The notes below the pieces were generated by a model. That model did not search any database. It saw only the letters and a program-made list of their open reading frames with translations, and had not been told where the DNA came from. A DNA stretch of 64,000 bases from Burkholderiaceae bacterium (lineage in GTDB: Bacteria > Pseudomonadota > Gammaproteobacteria > Burkholderiales > Burkholderiaceae_C), in NCBI GenBank assembly GCA_024235955.1, contig JACKLJ010000001.1, positions 853,501 through 917,500 on the forward strand, read 5' to 3'. This document shows, piece after piece, positions 16,646 through 24,282 of this stretch (position 1 is the stretch's first letter; every line of letters begins with the position of its first letter). The position numbers and the translations under genes were made by a program.

Positions 16646-17821
16646 CATCCGCATCGCCTCTTCCAGCCCCTTGAGGGTCAGCGGGTACATGCGGTGGCCC
16701 ATCAGCTGCTGGATCACGGCGATGCTCTGGCGGTACTGCCACACGCCCTGCGGCTCGGGGTTGATCCAGGCGAACTTGGGGAAGGCGTGGGTCAGGCGCT
16801 GCAGCCATTCGGCGCCCGGCTCCTCGTTGTTGTATTCCACGCTGCCGCCGGGTTGCAGGATCTCGTAGGGGCTCATAGTGGCGTCGCCCACGAAGATCAG
16901 CTTGTAGTCCTTGTTGTACTTGCGGATGATGTCCCAGGTGGGGAACTTCTCCGCGAAGCGGCGGCGGTTGTTCTTCCACATGAAGTCGTACACGCAGTTG
17001 TGGAAGTAGTAGAACTCCAGGTGCTTGAACTCGGCCTTCACGGCCGAGAACAGCTCTTCCACCCGCTGGATGTGCTCGTCCATGGTGCCGCCCACGTCCA
17101 TCAGCAGCAGCACCTTCACGTTGTTGTGGCGCTCGGGCACCATGCGGATGTCCAGCCAGCCTGCGTTGGCGGCGGTGGAGCGGATGGTGTCGGGCAGGTC
17201 CAGCTCCAGCTCGTTGCCCTCGCGTGCGAACTTGCGCAGTCGCCGCAGCGCCACCTTGATGTTGCGCGTGCCGAGTTCCTGGCTGTCGTCGTAGTCGCGG
17301 TAGGCGCGCTGGTCCCACACCTTCACGGCGCTCTTGTTGCCGCCCTTGCCGCCGATGCGCACGCCCTGCGGGTTGTAGCCGCCGTGGCCGAAGGGGCTGG
17401 TGCCGCCGGTGCCGATCCACTTGCTGCCGCCCTCGTGGCGCTCCTTCTGCTCCTCCAGGCGCTTCTTCAGCGTCTCCATCAGCTCGTCCCAGCCCATCTT
17501 CTCGATGGCGGCCTTTTCCTCGGCGCTGAGTTCCTTCTCCAGCACCTTGCGCAGCCAGTCCGCCGGGATCTCCTTGGTGAAGTCGGCCAGCATCTCCACG
17601 CCCTTGAAGTAGGCGGCGAAGGCGCGGTCGAACTTGTCGAAGTGCTTCTCGTCCTTGACCAGCGCGGTGCGGGCCAGGTAGTAGAAGTCGTCGATCGTGC
17701 AGGCCTCGGGCTGCCGGGGGCCCACCACGTCGGCCTGCAGCGCCTCGAGCAGGGTGAGGAACTCCTTCACCGAGACCGGCAGCTTGGCGGCACGCAAGGT
17801 GTAGAAGAAGTCGATCAACAT
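16634..17821 (-). CDS. VWA-domain protein of the CoxE-like family, partner of a MoxR ATPase
   Basis: The 395-residue protein has a helical N-terminal part (LIDFFYTLRAAKLPVSVKEF), a low-complexity glycine-rich linker (about 130-165, with FGHGGYNPQGVRIGGKGGN) and a C-terminal von Willebrand A domain. The strand ending VKVLLLMDVGGTMDEH at about 236-250 occupies the MIDAS position but lacks both serines of DxSxS. Such proteins work with MoxR-type AAA chaperones in maturation or metal insertion, and a MoxR gene lies 1.6 kb away on the same strand. The GNAT gene between them is on this strand too, while the hypothetical gene faces the other way. The client is unknown. Confidence 0.82.
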   Translation of the reverse strand: MLIDFFYTLRAAKLPVSVKEFLTLLEALQADVVGPRQPEACTIDDFYYLARTALVKDEKHFDKFDRAFAAYFKGVEMLADFTKEIPADWLRKVLEKELSAEEKAAIEKMGWDELMETLKKRLEEQKERHEGGSKWIGTGGTSPFGHGGYNPQGVRIGGKGGNKSAVKVWDQRAYRDYDDSQELGTRNIKVALRRLRKFAREGNELELDLPDTIRSTAANAGWLDIRMVPERHNNVKVLLLMDVGGTMDEHIQRVEELFSAVKAEFKHLEFYYFHNCVYDFMWKNNRRRFAEKFPTWDIIRKYNKDYKLIFVGDATMSPYEILQPGGSVEYNNEEPGAEWLQRLTHAFPKFAWINPEPQGVWQYRQSIAVIQQLMGHRMYPLTLKGLEEAMRMLSK

Positions 17822-17986
17822 GGCTGGAGGTGGCTGGAACTGGCAGACAGATGCACTGCGGATGGCGGCGCCAACGGAATCATTGTGCCGCGCTTGGCCG
17901 AAGCAGGTTGTCGCGCATGGGCAGGCCCTGTCATGACTGCTTCATGGGCATGGGAAAGAATGAATCAATTCTTACTCATTGTTGCG

Positions 17987-18601
17987 ATGACGTCCATGTC
18001 GTCTGCCTTTACCAAGACTGCGAAAGCGCGGGCCGCGCTGCAAGCCCACTCGGCCGAGTTGACGGCGCGTGAGCGCCAGCTGCTGATCCTGTGCGACGGG
18101 CGTCGGCCGGTCACCCAAATCGTCGACCTGCTGGGGGGCAATGCGAGGGCACTGGTCGAAAGGCTCCGGAACCACGGCTACCTACAGGGTACGGCCAGTA
18201 CCGGCCAGGCCCAGCAAGCATCGCCAGCAGCATTGGGCCGGACCGTCGCCACGGCGGCGACTCCCGTCCCGGTGGCCGGAGAAGTACGGGCCAGCCAGCC
18301 GGCGGTCGGCTCATTAAAGGCCCGCCGTTCTGCTGCAGCGACCAAGATGTACATGATTGGCGTGTTGCAGCTGCTGAGAGACATGGAGGCGTCGTCCCTG
18401 GCCGTCGCCTTGCACACCAGCGCCGACGAGGGGGAGCTGACGGCGAACGCGCTGGCGGCCTTGCGGTTCATCGCGGACCGCTCCGGGCTGTCGTACGCAC
18501 GCCGGGTGGCCGACCGGCTGGCCGAGGTGGTGCCCGAACCGCACCTGCCTGCGGTACAGGCCATGGCGCAGGAACTGGTTACCAGGCCAGCGGCGGCCTG
18601 A
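17987..18601 (+). CDS. Hypothetical protein, possible winged-helix regulator
   Basis: About 204 residues. The N-terminal segment AKARAALQAHSAELTARERQ followed by LLILCDGRRPVTQIVDLLGG and LVERLRNHGYLQG resembles a small winged-helix domain. An Ala/Pro-rich linker (about 65-110) precedes a helical C-terminal domain with KMYMIGVLQLLRDMEASSLA. I recognise it as a conserved betaproteobacterial protein of unknown function. ATG 17987 is chosen; in-frame ATGs at 17960 and 17996 are possible, and none has a strong ribosome site. It is divergent from the VWA gene. Confidence 0.6.
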   Translation: MTSMSSAFTKTAKARAALQAHSAELTARERQLLILCDGRRPVTQIVDLLGGNARALVERLRNHGYLQGTASTGQAQQASPAALGRTVATAATPVPVAGEVRASQPAVGSLKARRSAAATKMYMIGVLQLLRDMEASSLAVALHTSADEGELTANALAALRFIADRSGLSYARRVADRLAEVVPEPHLPAVQAMAQELVTRPAAA

Positions 18602-18638
18602 ACGTCAGAGAAACCCGGGCCGGGCTTGCAGAGGTCGA

Positions 18639-19247
18639 TCAGGCGCGAGGCCTGTCGCGCAGGTACAGCAGCTGCGCCCTGGCCTCGGGCCATTCGCCGG
18701 CCAGCATGCTGTACATGACGGTGTCGCGTACCGTGCCGTCGCGGCGCGGTGCGTGGTGGCGGATCACGCCGTCGCGCTTCGCGCCCAGGCGCTCGATGGC
18801 GCGCTGGCTGGCGAAGTTGAAGTTGTCGGTGCGCCAGCCGACCACGGCGCAACCCAGCGTCTCGAACGCGTGGCGCATCATCATCAGCTTGCAGGTGGTG
18901 TTGACGTGGCTGCGCTGCGCGCTGGCGGCGTACCAGGTCCAGCCGATTTCCACGCGCTTCAGCGCCGGCACGATGTCGTGGTAGCTGGTGCTGCCGAGCA
19001 CGCGGCCGGTGGTGTCGTGGACCACGGCGAAGGCCAGGCGGTGGCCCTCGGCGCGCATCTGCAGGGCGGCTTCGATGTACGCGCGGGTCTGCTCCGGCTC
19101 CGGCACGCTGGTGATGCGCAGCTTCCACAGCTCGCCGTCGGCGGCCGCTTCGCGCAGGCCGGCCTCGTGCGACAGCGCCAGCGGCTCCAGGCGCACGCCC
19201 CGGTCGCTTTGCACCACGGGCTGGATGAAGTCGTCGGCGGCGGGCAT
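18639..19247 (-). CDS. GNAT-family N-acetyltransferase
   Basis: The 202-residue protein matches the RimJ/RimL-like branch. It begins with an RLEPLALSHEAGLREAAADG strand-helix, continues with VLGSTSYHDIVPALKRVEIG, and has the acetyl-CoA pyrophosphate region (HVNTTCKLMMMRHAFETLG) plus the typical NFASQRAIERLGAKRDGVIR motif. It probably acetylates an amino group on a protein or small molecule; the substrate is not predictable. It lies between the VWA and MoxR genes on the same strand, and repeat A4 abuts its start codon. Confidence 0.82.
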   Translation of the reverse strand: MPAADDFIQPVVQSDRGVRLEPLALSHEAGLREAAADGELWKLRITSVPEPEQTRAYIEAALQMRAEGHRLAFAVVHDTTGRVLGSTSYHDIVPALKRVEIGWTWYAASAQRSHVNTTCKLMMMRHAFETLGCAVVGWRTDNFNFASQRAIERLGAKRDGVIRHHAPRRDGTVRDTVMYSMLAGEWPEARAQLLYLRDRPRA

Positions 19248-19308
19248 TTGCTATGTTTTCAGAAGCTGCCGACGCCCGACGGGTGCCGGCTGGAGGTCAA
19301 TTTCTATT
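19248..19308 (+). repeat. Family A dispersed repeat, copy A4
   Basis: Directly upstream of the GNAT start codon. TTGCTATGTTTT is followed by a diverged core (AGAAGCTGCCGACGCCCG) and GCCGGCTGGAGG. Confidence 0.75.
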
Positions 19309-19350
19309 CAAGAAGTTCCGTGTCTGCGGTGGCCGTCCGGGCGAGGCGCT

Positions 19351-19417
19351 CATGGCCGGGGTTTCCCCGGCCGCCTGGCGCGTCCCCCGAAGGGGAAGGC
19401 GCGCAACGCTTCAGGGA
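19351..19417 (-). repeat. Family B dispersed repeat, copy B2
   Basis: Contains GGCCGGGGTTTCCCCGGCC, a near-perfect hairpin, then GTCCCCC and GGGGAAGGCGC. It lies between copy A4 and the moxR-like stop and could act as a 3' hairpin for the latter. Confidence 0.6.
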
Positions 19418-19433
19418 TGGGCCGGATCCGGGG

Positions 19434-20276
19434 TCACCTGTTCCGCTGGTTCATGAACACCAGCTTCTCGAACAGCGTCACGTCCTGTTCGTTCTTCAGC
19501 AGCGCGCCCACCAGCGGCGGCACGGCGATCTTGCTGTCGGCGCTCTGCAGGGCTTCGAGCGGGATGTCCTCGGCCACCAGCAGCTTGAGCCAGTCCAGCA
19601 GTTCGCTGGTGGAGGGCTTCTTCTTCAGGCCCGGCAGGCCGCGCACGTCGTAGAAGACCTTCATCGCGGCCGACAGCAGGTCTTTCTTCAGGTTGGGGAA
19701 GTGCACGTCGACGATCTGCTTCATCGTCTCGGGCTCGGGGAACTTGATGTAGTGGAAGAAGCAGCGGCGCAGGAAGGCGTCGGGCAGCTCCTTCTCGTTG
19801 TTGGAGGTGATGAACACCAGCGGCCGGTGTTTGGCGCGGATGGTCTCGCGCGTCTCGTAGCAGTGGAACTCCATGCGGTCGAGCTCGCGCAGCAGGTCGT
19901 TGGGGAATTCGATGTCGGCCTTGTCGATCTCGTCGATCAGCAGCGCCACCGGCTCCTCGGCCGTGAAGGCCTGCCACAGCACGCCCCGGACGATGTAGTT
20001 GTGGATGTCCTTCACGCGGTCGTCGCCCAGCTGGCTGTCCCGCAGGCGACTGACCGCGTCGTACTCGTACAGGCCCTGCTGCGCCTTGGTGGTGGACTTG
20101 ATGTGCCACTGCAGCAGCGGCAGGCCCAGCGCCTCGGCCACTTCCTCGGCCAGCATGGTCTTGCCGGTGCCGGGCTCGCCCTTGACCAGCAGCGGGCGCT
20201 TGAGGGTGATGGACGCATTCACCGCCAGCATCAGGTCTTGCGTGGCGACGTAGTTTTCGGTGCCTTGGAACTTCAT
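19434..20276 (-). CDS. MoxR-family AAA+ ATPase
   Basis: The 280-residue protein has Walker A GEPGTGKT at residues 33-40, Walker B LLIDEID at 113-119, a sensor 1 strand (PLVFITSNNEKELPDAFLRR) and the C-terminal lid with KKKPSTSELLDWLKLL. MoxR ATPases act as chaperones that help activate or load cofactors into client complexes together with VWA proteins; the VWA gene at 16.6-17.8 kb is the probable partner. The start MKFQGTENYVATQDL at 20276 is canonical. It is divergent from the cytochrome c gene, with 115 bp between the starts. Confidence 0.9.
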   Translation of the reverse strand: MKFQGTENYVATQDLMLAVNASITLKRPLLVKGEPGTGKTMLAEEVAEALGLPLLQWHIKSTTKAQQGLYEYDAVSRLRDSQLGDDRVKDIHNYIVRGVLWQAFTAEEPVALLIDEIDKADIEFPNDLLRELDRMEFHCYETRETIRAKHRPLVFITSNNEKELPDAFLRRCFFHYIKFPEPETMKQIVDVHFPNLKKDLLSAAMKVFYDVRGLPGLKKKPSTSELLDWLKLLVAEDIPLEALQSADSKIAVPPLVGALLKNEQDVTLFEKLVFMNQRNR

Positions 20277-20332
20277 GGGATGGGGTGCAAAGAGCCGGGT
20301 AAGTCTGAGGTCGGATCGCGGGCAGGCGTGAT

Positions 20333-20338
20333 TACAAT
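20333..20338 (+). promoter_or_regulatory. Possible sigma-70 -10 element of the dihaem cytochrome c gene
   Basis: TACAAT lies 54 bases before the start codon. No convincing -35 is visible at 16-18 bases upstream. If used, transcription would begin at or just inside the FNR-like box. Confidence 0.3.
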
Positions 20339-20344
20339 CTGCGT

Positions 20345-20358
20345 TTGATTTATATCAA
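20345..20358 (+). promoter_or_regulatory. FNR/CRP-family binding site upstream of cytochrome c
   Basis: TTGAT-TTAT-ATCAA is a perfect match to the FNR/Anr consensus TTGAT-N4-ATCAA. It ends 33 bases before the cytochrome c start. Given the nearby TACAAT, its position near the transcription start would suit repression under low oxygen, but the start site is inferred. Confidence 0.6.
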
Positions 20359-20391
20359 CCTCAGCCCAACTCCGTTGATTGTGCGCGCAAA

Positions 20392-21060
20392 ATGAAAAAG
20401 ACTCTGTCCCCGATGTTCGCCGCGTTGGCCATGGGCCTGGCCGCTGCCGCCCCCGCGCACGCCCAGGGTGTGACCGGCGATGCCAAGGCCGGCGCCAACA
20501 AGGTCGCCATGTGCATCGGCTGCCACGGCATCTACGGCTACAAGGCCAGCTTCCCGGAGGTCTACCGCGTGCCGGAGATCTCGGGCCAGAACGAGAAGTA
20601 CCTCGTCTCCGCGCTCACCGCCTACCGCAAGGGTGACCGCAAGCACCCCACCATGCGCGGCATCGCCGGCTCGCTGACCGACCAGGACATCGCCGACGTG
20701 GCCGCCTTCTACGCCACCAACGGCGTCAAGGAAGGCGCTGCCGATCTGCCGGCACCCAAGGAGCCCGATGCCAAGGTGGCCGAGCTGCTGAAGAAGGGCG
20801 CCTGCGTGTCCTGCCACGGCGACAACTTCTCCAAGCCGATCGACCCGAGCTACCCCAAGATCGCCGGCCAGTACCCCGACTATCTGTACGTGGCCCTGCG
20901 CTCCTACCGCGACGACCGCCACCGCACCTGGGGCCGCGGCAACCCCATCATGGCCGGCATGGCCAAGCAGTTCTCCGACGCCGAGCTGAAGGCCATCGCC
21001 TACTACGTCGGCTCGCTGCCCGGCCAGGTCATGACGGTGCCCGAGCCGCGCTTCAAGTAA
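20392..21060 (+). CDS. Dihaem cytochrome c, c4 type
   Basis: The 222-residue precursor has a Sec signal peptide (residues 1-24, ending APAHA) and two class I cytochrome c domains. The haem sites are CIGCH at 41-45 and CVSCH at 138-142, with axial Met candidates in HPTMRG and NPIMAGMA. It is periplasmic and probably carries electrons to a terminal oxidase, consistent with the cox operon 19 kb away. The two-domain layout and length match cytochrome c4. It has an FNR-like box upstream and a rho-independent terminator downstream, so it appears to be a single-gene unit. Confidence 0.9.
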   Translation: MKKTLSPMFAALAMGLAAAAPAHAQGVTGDAKAGANKVAMCIGCHGIYGYKASFPEVYRVPEISGQNEKYLVSALTAYRKGDRKHPTMRGIAGSLTDQDIADVAAFYATNGVKEGAADLPAPKEPDAKVAELLKKGACVSCHGDNFSKPIDPSYPKIAGQYPDYLYVALRSYRDDRHRTWGRGNPIMAGMAKQFSDAELKAIAYYVGSLPGQVMTVPEPRFK

Positions 21061-21081
21061 GCCGCCCGCCGGCCCGCCACC

Positions 21082-21104
21082 AGCCCGCCGCGTGCGGGCT
21101 TTTT
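21082..21104 (+). terminator. Rho-independent terminator of the cytochrome c gene
   Basis: A 7-bp stem AGCCCGC / GCGGGCT with a 5-base loop is followed by TTTT, 21 bases after the stop codon. Confidence 0.8.
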
Positions 21105-21110
21105 CATGGC

Positions 21111-21166
21111 CAAATCGGCCTCCAGACCAATCGTGGCGGGCGCAGGCAGCTATGAAGATTGAAGCG
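21111..21166 (-). repeat. Family A dispersed repeat, copy A5
   Basis: Follows the cytochrome c terminator. On the minus strand it reads ATAGCTGCCTGCGCCCG, then GGTCTGGAGGCCGATTTGG. Confidence 0.85.
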
Positions 21167-21202
21167 GGCTGCGAAGTGCGCCGAGCACTCACACCTTCTC
21201 AG

Positions 21203-21637
21203 TCAGTCGCGTGTGGCGCGGCGCTGCACACAGGCCACGTAGGCGTTGCCGTCGGGCGGGCGGCGCGCCTGCTGGGCTTCGAACAGCATCTGGCCCAGGC
21301 ATTCCATGGCGGCGTGGTGCGCGTCGTGCAGGCTGCCGAGGCGGCGTGCCAGCAACTCCACCGCCTGGCGGATGCCGCGCGGCTGGTCGATGCTGCACTG
21401 CTCGCTGATCGACAGGTGCATCGACATGTGCAGGAATGGATGGTTCTGCCCGGTGGTGTCGGGGTAGCTGCGCGCCACGGCGGCTTCGGCGTCGGCGAAG
21501 TCGGCGTGCCACTCCGGGTGCTCGGCGATCCAGCCGGCCGCCAGGGCTTCCAGCGCTTCCATGGGTTGCCCGGCGTTCTGCTTGGACCAGGCGCTACAGA
21601 AAAAGCGGCGGACGTCTTCCTGGGAGGGGTTGAACAT
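21203..21637 (-). CDS. DUF1841 family protein
   Basis: A 144-residue soluble protein beginning MFNPSQEDVRRFFCSAWSKQ, with the conserved NHPFLHMSMHLSISEQCSID segment (histidine-rich, about 77-96) and a helical C-terminus DAHHAAMECLGQMLFEAQQ. These mark DUF1841, a betaproteobacterial family of unknown function. The cluster of His and Met residues could bind a metal, but this is a guess. It lies next to LysR on the same strand with 21 bp between them. Confidence 0.75.
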   Translation of the reverse strand: MFNPSQEDVRRFFCSAWSKQNAGQPMEALEALAAGWIAEHPEWHADFADAEAAVARSYPDTTGQNHPFLHMSMHLSISEQCSIDQPRGIRQAVELLARRLGSLHDAHHAAMECLGQMLFEAQQARRPPDGNAYVACVQRRATRD

Positions 21638-21658
21638 GGGTCGGGGAGGGGCGGGCGC

Positions 21659-22546
21659 TCAATGCGCCTCGCCGGTGAAATCGAGTTGCCGAAGCAGCGA
21701 TTCTGCCCCGCGGATCACGCGTGTGGCCGCCCGCGCCGCGGGCGTGGCCAACACCAGGCGGTTCCAGATCGCCGGCGGGCCCACCGGCGCGTGTACCAGC
21801 GAAGGCGGCCCGAGCTGCAGCGCGCTCTGCGGCACGATGGTGCAGCCGGCCCCGCGGGCCACCAGGGCCAGCGTGGTCTGCACCGCGCCCACTTCCGCCA
21901 GCACCTCGAGCGCGATGCCACGCGGGCGCAGCTGCCGCTCGAGCAGACGGCGGATGGAGTTGGGCTCGCTCGGCAGGATCAGCGGGTAGTGGGCCAGCGC
22001 GGGCAGGCTGACCACCGCCGGCAGCCGGCTGCCCGCCGGCGCCACCAGGCAGAGGCGTTCGCGCCGCAGGGCCTCGTAGCGCAGCAGCGGCGTGGGGGCT
22101 GGATCGAACAGCAGCGCCAGGTCCATGTGGCCGGCGATCAGCGATTCGCGCAGCGAAACGCTCAGGGCCTCCAGCACGGTGATGGCGGCGCCCGGGAAAC
22201 GCTCGCGGAAGGCCATCACCAGCGCCGGCGCGTGGGCCAGCGCCAGCCGCGGCGGCAGGCCGACGACGCAGCGCCCGGCCACGCGCGCGCCCAGGTCCTG
22301 CAGTTCGTCCCGGGCGCGGCGCGACTGTTCCAGCATCTGGCGGGCATGGCCGGCCAGCACGCGCCCGGCCTCGGTGAGCTGCACGCCGCGGCCATGGCGT
22401 TCCAGCAGGCGCTGGCCGAGTTCCTTTTCCAGCAGGGCGATCTGCCGGCTGACGCTGGGCTGCGCCATCTGCAGGTGCACGGCCGCGCGACTCATGCCGC
22501 CCAGGTTGGCCACGGTGACGAAGGATTCGAGCTGGCGCAGATCCAT
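21659..22546 (-). CDS. LysR-family transcriptional regulator, probable regulator of the divergent catabolic cluster
   Basis: The 295-residue protein has an N-terminal winged helix-turn-helix (MDLRQLESFVTVANLGGMSR, then QPSVSRQIALLEKELGQRLL) and a periplasmic-binding-protein-like effector domain (about 90-290). It is transcribed away from an amidohydrolase-SDR-Bug gene set across a 71-bp intergenic region, the usual arrangement for an LysR regulator of a divergent operon. The effector is unknown. It is similar in layout to the LysR at 51.0-52.0 kb, and both promoter regions share the 10-mer ATAGCTGATA. Confidence 0.9.
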   Translation of the reverse strand: MDLRQLESFVTVANLGGMSRAAVHLQMAQPSVSRQIALLEKELGQRLLERHGRGVQLTEAGRVLAGHARQMLEQSRRARDELQDLGARVAGRCVVGLPPRLALAHAPALVMAFRERFPGAAITVLEALSVSLRESLIAGHMDLALLFDPAPTPLLRYEALRRERLCLVAPAGSRLPAVVSLPALAHYPLILPSEPNSIRRLLERQLRPRGIALEVLAEVGAVQTTLALVARGAGCTIVPQSALQLGPPSLVHAPVGPPAIWNRLVLATPAARAATRVIRGAESLLRQLDFTGEAH

Positions 22547-22557
22547 AGCTGGAAAGC

Positions 22558-22567
22558 ATAGCTGATA
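22558..22567. promoter_or_regulatory. Candidate LysR operator element shared with the second catabolic locus
   Basis: ATAGCTGATA lies in the 71-bp LysR/amidohydrolase intergenic region. A direct CATAGCTG pair (22553-22565 region) surrounds it. The identical 10-mer occurs at 51990-51999, in the other LysR divergent region. No palindrome of the T-N11-A type is clear here. Confidence 0.35.
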
Positions 22568-22617
22568 TAGGCCAAGAACGGTGGTTTGCGCAGGGGCGGC
22601 GCGCCCATACTGGCGCC

Positions 22618-23454
22618 ATGGTCAAGTTACCTGCCGGCGCCTGCAACGCCCACTGCCATGTGTTCGGGCCGCGCGAGCGCTTTCCCTACGCGCCCGACGC
22701 GGCCTACGTGCCGCAGCAGGACGCGCCCAAGGAGGCGCTGTTCGCGCTGAACGACCGGCTCGGCCTGCAGCGCTGCGTGGTGGTGCAGTCGGCCTGCCAC
22801 GGCTTCGACAACCGGGCCACCGAGGATGCGGTGGCCGCCCGGCCGGACGATTACCGCGGCATCGCCCTGCTGCCCACCGACGTGGATGATGCCGAGCTGC
22901 GCCGCCTCGACGCGCGCGGCTTCCGCGGCGTGCGCTTCAACTTCATGGGCCACCTGGGCCAGCACACGCCGGTGGCCGACATCCTGGCGCTGGCGGCACG
23001 GCTGGAGCCGCTCGGCTGGCATCTGCAGATCCACGGCGACCCGGCCATGCTGGGCGTCCAGGCGGAGGCGCTGGCGGCGTCGCCGGTGCCGGTGGTGATC
23101 GACCACATCGGCCGCGTCGACGCCGCGCTGGGGCTGGACCAGCCGGCGTTCAGGCAGCTGATGCGACTGATGGAAGACGAACGCTTCTGGGTCAAGCTGA
23201 GCGGCATGGACCGCATCAGCCGCGCCGGGCCGCCCTATGCCGATGCCCAGCCCTTCGTGCGCACGCTGATGGCAGCGTTTGCCGACCGGGTGGTCTGGGG
23301 CAACGACTGGCCGCACCCCAACCACGCCGGGCCGGTACCGGACGAGGACGAACTGGTGCGCCTGATCGCGCAGATCGCGCCCACGGCCGACGCGCTGGAA
23401 CGCCTGATGGTGCGCAACCCGCAGCGCCTGTACCGTTTCGGAGAGCCCGCATGA
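22618..23454 (+). CDS. Amidohydrolase related to 2-pyrone-4,6-dicarboxylate hydrolase (LigI-like)
   Basis: The 278-residue TIM-barrel hydrolase has the N-terminal CNAHCHVFGPRERFPYAP with His12 and His14, RGVRFNFMGHLG, VVIDHIGRVD and the C-terminal WGNDWPHPNHAG motif. It shares these with the true LigI at 56.4-57.3 kb (DAHCHVFGP, WGTDWPHPN) but is shorter and clearly divergent. The family opens lactones or cleaves C-C or C-N bonds. Its neighbours (SDR, Bug receptor, CMD-like protein) point to a catabolic role on a different aromatic or lactone substrate. The start ATG 22618 is close to the divergent LysR promoter. The SDR gene overlaps its stop by 4 bp. Confidence 0.82.
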   Translation: MVKLPAGACNAHCHVFGPRERFPYAPDAAYVPQQDAPKEALFALNDRLGLQRCVVVQSACHGFDNRATEDAVAARPDDYRGIALLPTDVDDAELRRLDARGFRGVRFNFMGHLGQHTPVADILALAARLEPLGWHLQIHGDPAMLGVQAEALAASPVPVVIDHIGRVDAALGLDQPAFRQLMRLMEDERFWVKLSGMDRISRAGPPYADAQPFVRTLMAAFADRVVWGNDWPHPNHAGPVPDEDELVRLIAQIAPTADALERLMVRNPQRLYRFGEPA

Positions 23455-24251
23455 AGCCACGCTTCGAAGGCAAGGTGGCCATCGTCACGGGCGCCGGCTG
23501 CGTGGGCGCTGGCTGGGGCAACGGGCGCGCGGCGGCCGTGCGCCTGGCCGAGGAGGGCGCCCGCGTGCTGGCGCTGGACCGCGATGCCGACCGCTTGCAG
23601 GAAACGCTGGCCCTGGCCGGCGCGGCCGCGGCGGCCATCGAAACCTTCCTGTGCGACGTCACCGACAGTGCCAGCGTGGCCGCCGCGGTGGAACGCTGCA
23701 TGGCCAGCTTCGGCACGGTGGACATCCTGGTCAACAACGTCGGCGGCTCCGCAGCGGGCGGCCCGGTGGAGATGGACGAGGAGGTCTGGGACGCCCAGGT
23801 GGATTTCAACCTCAAGAGCGTGTTCCTGACCTGCAAGCACGTGCTGCCGGTGATGCTGGCGCGGCGCAGCGGCGCCATCGTCAACGTGGCCTCCACCTCC
23901 GGCCTGCGCTGGACGGGCAGCGCCCAGGTGGCCTACGCCGCCACCAAGGCCGGGGTGATCCAGCTCTCGCGCGTGGTGGCGGTGCAGCACGCGGCCCAGG
24001 GTGTGCGCGTGAACACCGTGGTGCCGGGCCAGCTGCACACGCCGATGGTGGAGGCGCGCCTGGCGCGCCAGCGCGCCGGCGGCGACGTCGAGGCGCTGCT
24101 CGCGCAGCGGCAGAAGCGCATTCCGCTGGGTTTCATGGGCGACGGCCGCGACACCGCTGCAGCGGTGCTGTTCCTGGCCAGCGACGAGGCCCGCTTCATC
24201 ACCGGCACCGAGATCGTCGTAGACGGTGGGATGGTCGCGCGATGCGACTGA
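23451..24251 (+). CDS. Short-chain dehydrogenase/reductase
   Basis: The 266-residue protein has the nucleotide-binding motif TGAGCVGAGWGNG (13-25), the NNVGG motif (about 93-97), a catalytic Ser and the YAATK active-site motif (YxxxK). A C-terminal TGTEIVVDGGM closes the fold. The glycine-rich loop is longer than the usual TGxxxGxG. It reads in ATGA overlap with the amidohydrolase gene, so the two are translationally coupled. The substrate is probably a hydroxyl or keto intermediate linked to the amidohydrolase step. Confidence 0.87.
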   Translation: MKPRFEGKVAIVTGAGCVGAGWGNGRAAAVRLAEEGARVLALDRDADRLQETLALAGAAAAAIETFLCDVTDSASVAAAVERCMASFGTVDILVNNVGGSAAGGPVEMDEEVWDAQVDFNLKSVFLTCKHVLPVMLARRSGAIVNVASTSGLRWTGSAQVAYAATKAGVIQLSRVVAVQHAAQGVRVNTVVPGQLHTPMVEARLARQRAGGDVEALLAQRQKRIPLGFMGDGRDTAAAVLFLASDEARFITGTEIVVDGGMVARCD

Positions 24252-24282
24252 GTTTTCTGGCAAGCCAACAAGGAGACACAGC

